Assembly (NCBI GenBank): GCA_002389295.1
Contig: DGOE01000023.1
Location: 1 to 9,439, forward strand
Reading direction: 5' to 3'
Origin: Flavobacteriales bacterium UBA4474
GTDB lineage: Bacteria; Bacteroidota; Bacteroidia; Flavobacteriales_D; Sanyastnellaceae
Length of the DNA: 9,439 bases
Of the stretch, positions 1-5,849 are shown piece after piece. The notes beneath the pieces were generated by a model, which was not told the origin of the DNA, made no database searches, and worked only from the letters and a program-made list of their open reading frames with translations. Every line of letters begins with the position of its first letter. Within the stretch, counting starts at the first letter, position 1. Position numbers and translations under genes: made by a program.

Positions 1-1
1 A

Positions 2-1261
2 ACGGCAACGTCAAGTGATTTGGACAACATGAAAAAGCTCATCACTGGACAAATCGAATCCATCGACGATGATTGGATTGCAAATCTCGCTATCCCAACC
101 GACCCAGCTGAATTACAAGAGTACCTAGAAGCCATTGCAAATGGGGCTTGTGCTCTGGTTAAAGGAATTGCTCCTACCTTAGATAATCTACTTGAAGCTG
201 GGCTTCAGGCCATTGTAGATCTTATATTTTATCCCATCGATTCCTTTGTCCTAGCAATTGATGTAGCGGCAGGATTTTTTAGTGATGATTGGATAGCTGC
301 ATGCGATGATGACGTTGTTGAAGAAGCTACTGGAAGTGATGAGGGCTGTTTAAGTATCGCTCCCTCGATTACTTTCAACTACATCGAACAAGGGACTTCG
401 GCACTGTGCGATGCTCTCGGGTTGAATGATTCCCCTTTTTCAGATTTAAACTCCCTGAACCTAGGTGATTGGGAAGACGTTATGGACCCCTTGAAGAAGG
501 AGAATGCATTCATCCAATTTGCTGATGAGGAGGGTTGGAAAATGGGGGCCATCACGGCGCAATCCGCTGAAGAATGGGCCACGGCTTACTTGGATCCCGT
601 TTTCTTATACAACCTCTACGCCACCTTCCGCAAGTTGGACAAAGCAGGTATTCCCGCTGAAGTAAAGAAGCAGACTACCGCAATCGCCAAAGCCTATGTT
701 GCCATTGGTGTCTCATACAGCTCAGGGAATGGCGACTACGCCGAATGGCTGGAGCGCGAAGACCCCAATGAACACATTGAAGCGGGCGATGTCGTCGGCG
801 TCAAAGCAGGGCGCATCACACGCAATCTCGCAGATTGTGAGCAGGTCATGGCCATATCTGCCAAGCCAATTGTACTGGGAAACATCCCCGAAGAAGGGAA
901 GGAGCAAAACGGCAACAACGTAGCCTTCATGGGTCAAATCCCTGTCAAAACCATGGGGCCCGTCGAATCAGGAGACTACATCGTAGGTACGGGCAACGTG
1001 CTGGGCTACGCAGTTGCAGTACACCCCGAAGAAATGACACTGGAGGACTTTCACAACACCGTCGGCCGTTCATGGGAATCTGTAGATCAGCAAGGACCCC
1101 ATATGGTCAACACGGTCATAGGCATGCACAATGGAGACTACCTCAACGTTTTGCAACGCTATGAAAACCGCATGAATTCTACTGAAGCAAGATTGCAATC
1201 CCTGGAGTCAGCACTCGAGAACCTAACCCGTTCCTATTCCAGTGCCAGTCGCAAGAACTGA
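2..1261 (+). CDS. C-terminal part of a fibre-like surface protein with possible G2-type/autoprocessing terminal domain (5' partial)
   Basis: The frame is open to the left edge (in-frame codons from base 2, no stop), so the true start is probably outside. An in-frame TTG at 20 and ATG at 29 are possible but unconvincing starts, because no signal peptide follows. Numbering from the TTG, residues 1-150 are acidic and helical, with cysteines at 44, 95, 110 and 130 and no family I recognise. Residues about 163-180 (FIQFADEEGWKMGAI) resemble the strand pair that opens fibre C-terminal domains. Residues 230-355 carry GVSYSSGNGDYAEWLE, GDVVGV, PIVLGN, VAFMGQIPVK and SGDYIVG, a block I associate with a common Bacteroidota C-terminal domain resembling Peptidase_G2/intramolecular-chaperone domains. 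Residues 380-405 form a short coiled coil, as in trimeric fibres. Function is inferred only; autoproteolysis is not demonstrated by the sequence. The 5' half is much more AT-rich than the 3' half. Confidence 0.75.
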   Translation, partial: TATSSDLDNMKKLITGQIESIDDDWIANLAIPTDPAELQEYLEAIANGACALVKGIAPTLDNLLEAGLQAIVDLIFYPIDSFVLAIDVAAGFFSDDWIAACDDDVVEEATGSDEGCLSIAPSITFNYIEQGTSALCDALGLNDSPFSDLNSLNLGDWEDVMDPLKKENAFIQFADEEGWKMGAITAQSAEEWATAYLDPVFLYNLYATFRKLDKAGIPAEVKKQTTAIAKAYVAIGVSYSSGNGDYAEWLEREDPNEHIEAGDVVGVKAGRITRNLADCEQVMAISAKPIVLGNIPEEGKEQNGNNVAFMGQIPVKTMGPVESGDYIVGTGNVLGYAVAVHPEEMTLEDFHNTVGRSWESVDQQGPHMVNTVIGMHNGDYLNVLQRYENRMNSTEARLQSLESALENLTRSYSSASRKN

Positions 1262-1301
1262 CCACAAGATGGAATTCACTATCCACTTTAAATACAGATG
1301 A

Positions 1302-1877
1302 ATGATTCATCCAGCAGTCAGCAGAGTCCCCATCATTCTGGGTCTGATCTTCTTCTATCAACCCCTCACCCTCGTTGGGCAAGATTCTTCAAGCGCCATG
1401 ACCGACGCCCAAAAGCAAGAGGTCATATCCACGTTGTTGGCATTGGGTGAGCTTTCGAAACCGGGCTTGATACAACAGGGGGATTCCATCGTTGAAAATG
1501 AAGAATTCGCGCGATTGCTTGATGACAGTTTATATCGGCAGCAGATTTACCCACACACCTACTCTTGGGAAGAGGCGGGGCTTCTACTCGAACAAAAGGA
1601 ATTCAAGAAAGCCCTTTGGTACTTGATCAACCTGTATCCGGAAAGTGAAGAGAATAAGCTCAAAACCATCCAGGTCAGCCTTGCGCTAGGGTCTGTCATC
1701 AAAATTGATGAAGCATTCACAAATACGTTCAGTACGTATTGCTATACAGATCCAGAAGTCAGCACTGTAGTCAATGGTGAGGCTGAGATTCAACGGCCCG
1801 ATATTCTTGAATCCAAGATGAGAGACCTCAAGGAGTTGCTCGCTTACGTAAGGGCAGTTCAAGAGCGAGGCAGTTGA
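1302..1877 (+). CDS. Unrecognised secreted protein with TPR-like helical pair
   Basis: A 191-residue protein of no family I recognise. Residues 1-27 look like a signal peptide: a positive residue at R8, a hydrophobic core around IILGLIFFYQPLTLV and a likely cleavage near VGQ-DSS. There is no lipobox cysteine there, so it is more likely periplasmic or secreted than a lipoprotein. Residues 86-115 (YSWEEAGLLLEQKEFKKALW, then YLINLYPES) have the spacing of one tetratricopeptide-like helix pair, and the rest is predicted helical and charged, with a single cysteine at 147. It starts 40 bases after the fibre gene on the same strand and shares that gene's lower G+C, so the two may be co-transcribed. 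I chose ATG 1302 because the signal peptide begins there; an ATG at 1298 is in another frame. No function can be assigned. Confidence 0.7.
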   Translation: MIHPAVSRVPIILGLIFFYQPLTLVGQDSSSAMTDAQKQEVISTLLALGELSKPGLIQQGDSIVENEEFARLLDDSLYRQQIYPHTYSWEEAGLLLEQKEFKKALWYLINLYPESEENKLKTIQVSLALGSVIKIDEAFTNTFSTYCYTDPEVSTVVNGEAEIQRPDILESKMRDLKELLAYVRAVQERGS

Positions 1878-1963
1878 GGTTAATCCGATTCCATAGGGTT
1901 CACATTCTCATTTCTTGGAGAGCGCAGACAACATGATTGCCTTGGCTTCCTCACCTTTGCACC

Positions 1964-2374
1964 ATGTATCCCGCTGAGATTGTCAACCCCATGAAAGCCG
2001 AGCTCGTCGAAGCCGGCTTCTCTGAACTTCTGGATTCCGCTGCCGTTGATGCCGCCCTCGCTGAGGAAGGCACGTCCGTGGTGGTCCTCAACAGTGTCTG
2101 CGGCTGTGCCGCCGGCTCCATGCGCCCCGGCGTCAAGGCTTCCTTGGAAAACGCCAAGCTGCCCGGCCGCAAGTACACCGCGTTTGCTGGCTTTGACGTA
2201 GAGGCTGTCGAGCGTGTGCGCAAGCACACCCTGCCCTATCCGCCGAGCAGCCCCGCTGTGGCCCTCTTCAAAGACGGCAAACTGGTGCACATGGTAGAGC
2301 GCCACCACATCGAAGGCCGCACCGCCGAGATGCTCGCCGAGCACCTCAAGGCCGCCTACGACGAGTTCTGCTGA
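1964..2374 (+). CDS. BrxA/BrxB-family bacilliredoxin (YphP/YqiW family)
   Basis: A 136-residue protein matching the family along its full length. It opens with MYPAEIVNPM, has the CGC active site at residues 46-48 in LNSVCGCAAGSMRPG, the YPPSSPAVALFKDG segment (92-105) and the LVHMVERHHIEGR segment (107-119), and ends in FC. Known members are thioredoxin-fold proteins that remove bacillithiol from S-bacillithiolated proteins; the first cysteine is the nucleophile. In this lineage bacillithiol is plausible, since bsh genes occur in many Bacteroidota, but no bsh gene is visible here. ATG 1964 is chosen over an in-frame TTG at 1937 because the family begins at MYP. It is cytoplasmic, has no signal peptide, and lies 20 bases before trpS on the same strand, suggesting co-transcription. 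BrxA and BrxB cannot be told apart by eye, so no symbol is given. Confidence 0.93.
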   Translation: MYPAEIVNPMKAELVEAGFSELLDSAAVDAALAEEGTSVVVLNSVCGCAAGSMRPGVKASLENAKLPGRKYTAFAGFDVEAVERVRKHTLPYPPSSPAVALFKDGKLVHMVERHHIEGRTAEMLAEHLKAAYDEFC

Positions 2375-2394
2375 CCTCACCTGCAGCTGCAGCC

Positions 2395-3369
2395 ATGGCC
2401 CGCATCCTCACCGGCATCCAAAGCACGGGCACACCCCACCTCGGGAACGTGCTCGGCGCCATACGCCCCGCCATCGCGCTGGCGCAGGACTCCGGTGACG
2501 AGTCGTTTCTCTTCATTGCGGACCTCCACAGCCTGACCCAGATCAAGGACGGCGCCGAACTCCGGGCCAACACCTACGCTGTGGCCGCCGCTTGGCTCGC
2601 CTGTGGACTCGACACCGACAAGACGGTCTTCTATCGTCAAAGCGACGTGCCCCAGTGCACCGAGCTCGCCTGGTACCTCAGCTGTTTCTTTCCCTACAGC
2701 CGCATGGCTTTGGCCCACAGTTTCAAGGACAAAGCAGACCGCCTCGAAGACGTCAATGCCGGCCTCTTTAGCTACCCCATGCTCATGGCCGCCGACATCC
2801 TGGCCTATGACGCCAACGAAGTGCCCGTGGGCAAGGACCAATTGCAGCACCTCGAAATGGCGCGCGATGTAGCGGGGCGCATCAACCACAAAGTGGGCCG
2901 TGAGGTGTTGATTGAACCCGAGGCGCGGACCAACGAAAACACCATGTACGTGCCCGGCACGGACGGCGCCAAGATGTCCAAATCAAAAGGCAACATCATC
3001 GACCCTTTTGCCGACGAAAAGGCACTAAAGAAGACGATCAACAAGCAAATTGTCACCGACGCCACCCCTTTGGAAGACCCGAAGGAACCAGAGGGCGCTG
3101 TGGCTTATGAATTGTACAAACTGGTGGCATCGCCTTCGGACGCCGCAGACATGGCGGCCAAATTGCGGGCTGGCGGCTATGGCTGGGGCCACGCCAAAAA
3201 GGACCTCTTGGAAGCCTTGGTCGACGGGTTTGCCCAAGAGCGCGATACGTTTAACCGGTACATGGCCGACCTCCCCGCTCTCGATGCCGAACTGGCCAAA
3301 GGCGCGGAAAAAGCACGGGCTGTGGCGGGCACCACGATCGGCCGCCTGCGCGAGGCGCTCGGATACTGA
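2395..3369 (+). CDS. trpS: Tryptophan--tRNA ligase
   Basis: Cytoplasmic class I aminoacyl-tRNA synthetase that charges tRNA-Trp with tryptophan using ATP. At 324 residues it has the usual bacterial TrpS length and looks complete. The N-terminal TGIQSTGTPHLGN (residues 6-18) holds the HIGH-equivalent PHLGN. FIADLHSLT (40-48) follows. SYPMLMAADILAYDANEVPV (126-145), followed by GKDQLQHLE (146-154), is the tryptophan-binding region with the family signature. KMSKSKGN (193-200) is the ATP-binding KMSKS loop. The C-terminal helical domain carries the anticodon-binding part and ends in a typical basic helix. The start ATG 2395 is supported by the MARILTGIQS opening. It follows the bacilliredoxin by 20 bases and ends 25 bases before the stop of the convergent knot-protein gene. 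No T-box or trp-leader structure is seen upstream. Confidence 0.98.
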   Translation: MARILTGIQSTGTPHLGNVLGAIRPAIALAQDSGDESFLFIADLHSLTQIKDGAELRANTYAVAAAWLACGLDTDKTVFYRQSDVPQCTELAWYLSCFFPYSRMALAHSFKDKADRLEDVNAGLFSYPMLMAADILAYDANEVPVGKDQLQHLEMARDVAGRINHKVGREVLIEPEARTNENTMYVPGTDGAKMSKSKGNIIDPFADEKALKKTINKQIVTDATPLEDPKEPEGAVAYELYKLVASPSDAADMAAKLRAGGYGWGHAKKDLLEALVDGFAQERDTFNRYMADLPALDAELAKGAEKARAVAGTTIGRLREALGY

Positions 3370-3394
3370 GTGCTGCCCCTTGCGGGCACAACCC

Positions 3395-3742
3395 TCAATA
3401 GAGCAAGTGCTGCTTGGATTTGTTGCGCCACCCTGCGCGGCTTTCGTAATCCACGAAAAAGACTTTCAGGTCCGCCCGGCTCTCATACTCCACGAAAAAG
3501 ACCTTCTTGTCGGCGCGGCTTTCGTACTCCACAAAGTGCCACCGGCCTTCATTGCCATCGGCACGGCTCTCATACTCCTCCTTGAAGACCAACAAATCGG
3601 CGCGGCTTTCATAGTCCACCACGAAGACCTTGACGTCCGCCCGGCTTTCGTAGTCCACGGAAAAGATTTTTTGGGCCGCTGTTTCAAGGGGTGCAAACCC
3701 CAGTGAAAACAACAAAAGCAGAGAGAAGACAGATACGCGCAT
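3395..3742 (-). CDS. Secreted 7(1) septoil knot domain protein (DUF6150-type)
   Basis: A 115-residue protein. Residues 1-24 form a signal peptide (MRVSVFSLLLLFSLGFAPLE, then TAAQ), so it is likely exported. The mature part is almost all repeat: six copies of YESRA(D/G) at residues 31, 44, 57, 73, 86 and 99, each preceded by a hydrophobic strand such as KVFFV. A seventh strand at the C terminus (SKQHLLY) follows the constant GWRNKSK. Spacings are 13, 13, 16, 13 and 13; the longer one comes from a GNEGRW insertion. From memory this is the pattern of the 7(1) septoil knot family, small beta proteins predicted to thread into a seven-crossing knot. Function of the family is unknown. ATG 3742 is chosen because the signal peptide begins there, although the frame stays open to 4093. 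It is divergent from the MuiA-like gene. Confidence 0.85.
   Translation of the reverse strand: MRVSVFSLLLLFSLGFAPLETAAQKIFSVDYESRADVKVFVVDYESRADLLVFKEEYESRADGNEGRWHFVEYESRADKKVFFVEYESRADLKVFFVDYESRAGWRNKSKQHLLY
3431..3670 (-). repeat. Six in-frame coding repeats (YESRAD units)
   Basis: Tandem units of about 39 bases (one of 48) encode strand plus YESRAD/G within the septoil knot protein. On the plus strand they appear as recurring variants of CGGCTTTCGTANTCCAC. The serine codon AGC is the same in all six, but Tyr, Glu, Arg, Ala and Asp codons vary between units, so the repeat is old at the DNA level and maintained at the protein level. It is not a CRISPR or an intergenic repeat. Confidence 0.85.
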
Positions 3743-3809
3743 GGCACCAAGTTCGGCATTTTTGGCACGGGACTTGGAACGCAAGGGGTGAACGTCAAAA
3801 CCCAAGCCC
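3743..3809. promoter_or_regulatory. Divergent intergenic region, probable promoters for both flanking genes
   Basis: These 67 bases separate the starts of two divergent genes for exported proteins, so promoters for both should lie here or just inside the coding ends. I looked for the Bacteroidota-type pair (TTTG near -33 and TAnnTTTG near -7). TTTTTG occurs on the plus strand at 3759-3764 and TTTTG on the minus strand at about 3796-3800, but no good -7 box follows either, so no promoter is assigned. An AAGGGGTG at 3783-3790 is too far from ATG 3810 to act as a normal ribosome binding site. Confidence 0.35.
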
Positions 3810-5756
3810 ATGTTCCCACGCCCCCTCCTCACCCTCCTCGCAGTGGTGCTCGTCCTCCCCGCCGCCCAAGCAGAAGAAGACAACGAAAAGGAAGTCCGCC
3901 ACGCCATAGACCACGTGACGGTATACCGACAAGGCGCCCAAATCAAGCGCACCGCCACCTCGGTCATCCCCAACGGGACGGCGACGCTCGTCTTTCCCGA
4001 CCTGCCCACCTCCATCGATCCCAGCGAGGTGCGCATCACCGGCACAGGCGATTTCACCATCCTGTCCGTCACCCACCGGTACCATACCGACACCTTGAGC
4101 GGCGCCGAGAGTCAGGCGAAGCGCGAGCGGTTGCAAAAAGAGCGCAACGACCTGCACCACCTCATGCAGCAGGAACAACACTGGTACTCCATCCTCGACA
4201 AAGAAGAACAACTGCTCGCCTCTCACGCGCAATACAGCGTAAAGGACAGCGGGGTGGACCTCGCCCGGTTGATGGAGGCCACCAAATTCATGCGCGCACG
4301 CCGCATCGAACTGCTGCAAGAGCGACAGGCCATCGACAAGCGCATTGGCGACATGCAGGCCGAACTCACCACACTCGATTTGGCCATGGGTGCCCTGCCA
4401 CCGCTGCGCACAGAGACCCACCTCGAACTGCTCATCCACACCGAAGCCCAGGCCCAAACCAGCGGAGCCATCAGCTTTGGCTACTGGATGCAACAAGCAG
4501 GCTGGGATCCCGCCTACAACGCCCGCGTGGAGAGCGTAGCCAACCCGCTCAAGCTCGAAAGCATCGCCTTGGTCCACCAGCAAACCGGCGAAGCTTGGGA
4601 GCGTGTAGACCTGAGTGTCTCTACCGGTACGCCCAACCGCAACAGGTCGAAGCCCCACCTGACGCCCTGGTTCCTGCATGCCAACCACCAAGGGCAGCGC
4701 GGCGCGGCCGCCTCCACCGCAGCCGCAGCCAACAACTGGCTGAAGGCGCAGGCGTACAACCCCGCTGTGCGCCAGGTCCGCGGTCAGCTGTACGACGCCC
4801 AAGGCCAACCGCTGATTGGCGCCACCGTCAGCGTCTCTGGTGGGCGGTCTGTGGTGACCGACATCAACGGCTTCTATATGATTGATGTGCCCTCCAACGC
4901 CCGCAACATCAGCTACCAGAGCATGGGCATGGTGGCCGAAAACATCAATGTGTCCAACGCCGTGATGAACGTGGCACTGGCCCCCGCTATGGAAATGCTC
5001 GACGAGGTGTCCGTCGCCCGTTACGTCGATGGCATCCCGGAAGAAGACGTGGAGCGCGGCTCGCTCTTTGGCAGCCGCAGGGAGCGCGCGGCGGAACGGG
5101 CCGCCCAGGCGTTTGACTATGCTTCGGTCAGCGTCCAGAGCACCCCCACCCAAACGCGTTTTGACATCGCCGCCAAGTACTCCATCGCCTCGGACGGTGT
5201 GGTCCAATCGGTCCGCATCAAAGACATGGAAATCCCGGCCGAATTCCTCTATGAAGCCACACCCAAGCTCGATGCCCAAGCCTATCTCATGGCCCACATC
5301 ATGGATTGGGAAGAACTCGACCTCATCAGCGGACGCCTCCGCATCTACTTCGAAGACGACTTCGTTGGCGAAAGCTCGCTCGTGCTGAACCTCGCCTCAG
5401 ACACCCTGAGCCTGTCGTTGGGCCCCGACCCGTCCATCCAAGTGCGCCGGAAACTGGAGGCGCACAACAACAAGACCAACGTCATCAGTGGCAAACGTGA
5501 ACTCGAGCGCGAGTGGGAGATCACCGTCGACAACCGGAAGCGCCAGCCCATCCGCATCGTGATCGACGACCAGCTCCCGCTCTCCAACGATGAGGATGTG
5601 GAGGTCAAGGCCGACGCCCTTGGTGGGGGCAAGCTCGACAAAGACACCGGACGCGTGGAGTGGGACATCACCGTCAAACCCGGACAACGCGAAAACATCC
5701 GCCTCAAATACAGCGTCCAAGCCCCACGCGATGTCCCGATTCGCCTCGACAGCTGA
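3810..5756 (+). CDS. MuiA-type DUF4139 protein with inserted carboxypeptidase-regulatory-like domain
   Basis: A 648-residue exported protein. The signal peptide is residues 1-21 (LLTLLAVVLVLPAAQA, cleavage before EE). Residues about 32-95 form the DUF4140-like N-terminal strand domain (AIDHVTVYRQGAQIKRTA, then IPNGTATLVFPDLP). Residues 98-190 are charged helices, likely coiled coil. DUF4139 starts near 218 (ISFGYWMQQAGWDPAYNARV, then RVDLSVSTGTPNRN and LTPWFL) and resumes after residue 430 to the C terminus (FDIAAKYSIASDG, then EWEITVDNRKRQPIRIVIDD and the VEWDITVKPGQ end). The interruption holds an Ala/Asn-rich linker and a CarboxypepD_reg-like beta domain at about 322-400 (VRGQLYDAQGQPLIGATVSV, then TDINGFYMIDV and LDEVSV), the domain seen at the N terminus of SusC-like receptors. 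The family is named for a mucoidy inhibitor, but its biochemical role is unknown to me. It is probably periplasmic or outer-membrane associated. Confidence 0.9.
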   Translation: MFPRPLLTLLAVVLVLPAAQAEEDNEKEVRHAIDHVTVYRQGAQIKRTATSVIPNGTATLVFPDLPTSIDPSEVRITGTGDFTILSVTHRYHTDTLSGAESQAKRERLQKERNDLHHLMQQEQHWYSILDKEEQLLASHAQYSVKDSGVDLARLMEATKFMRARRIELLQERQAIDKRIGDMQAELTTLDLAMGALPPLRTETHLELLIHTEAQAQTSGAISFGYWMQQAGWDPAYNARVESVANPLKLESIALVHQQTGEAWERVDLSVSTGTPNRNRSKPHLTPWFLHANHQGQRGAAASTAAAANNWLKAQAYNPAVRQVRGQLYDAQGQPLIGATVSVSGGRSVVTDINGFYMIDVPSNARNISYQSMGMVAENINVSNAVMNVALAPAMEMLDEVSVARYVDGIPEEDVERGSLFGSRRERAAERAAQAFDYASVSVQSTPTQTRFDIAAKYSIASDGVVQSVRIKDMEIPAEFLYEATPKLDAQAYLMAHIMDWEELDLISGRLRIYFEDDFVGESSLVLNLASDTLSLSLGPDPSIQVRRKLEAHNNKTNVISGKRELEREWEITVDNRKRQPIRIVIDDQLPLSNDEDVEVKADALGGGKLDKDTGRVEWDITVKPGQRENIRLKYSVQAPRDVPIRLDS

Positions 5757-5798
5757 TCTACCCCGTCCCTCTTCGCTTCACTGCGATGCACAACACGA

Positions 5799-5827
5799 AA
5801 AAGGCCCACCATTGCGGTGGGCCTTTT
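5799..5827. terminator. Bidirectional rho-independent terminator
   Basis: An 8-bp perfect GC-rich stem (GGCCCACC / GGTGGGCC) around the loop ATTGC is flanked by AAAA on the left and TTTT on the right, so it works as a stem plus U-run in either direction. It lies 42 bases after the stop of the MuiA-type gene and 22 bases beyond the stop of the convergent short amidohydrolase gene, which fits transcription ending from both sides. Confidence 0.93.
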
Positions 5828-5849
5828 CCATTGAATGCTGTTCAACAGG

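Noticed and set aside
1880..2380. 166-residue minus-strand frame opposite the bacilliredoxin
   Set aside because: The plus strand encodes a clear family member across the same bases; the antisense frame has no family features.
2381..2392. CTGCAGCTGCAG palindromic repeat just before trpS
   Set aside because: A short GC-rich repeat likely by chance; it has no length or partner to suggest an operator.
3374..3388. TGCCC/GGGCA hairpin between the convergent trpS and knot-protein stops
   Set aside because: The stem is only 5 bp and there is no T-run on either side, so a terminator cannot be supported.
3431..3670. CRISPR-like or intergenic direct repeats
   Set aside because: Units are imperfect, have no unique spacers of constant length and are in frame within a coding sequence.
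3050..3706. 218-residue plus-strand frame running from trpS through the repeats
   Set aside because: It is out of frame with trpS and antisense to the knot protein; its repeated look is only the mirror of the YESRAD repeats.
3743..4093. N-terminal extension of the knot protein up to 4093
   Set aside because: The extension overlaps the MuiA-type gene head-on and is basic shadow sequence; a signal peptide starts exactly at the ATG at 3742.
3795..5297. 500-residue open frame on the minus strand opposite the MuiA-type gene
   Set aside because: It is His/Gly/Val-rich shadow sequence produced by GC-rich codon bias, with no recognisable motif, and the plus-strand protein is clearly real.
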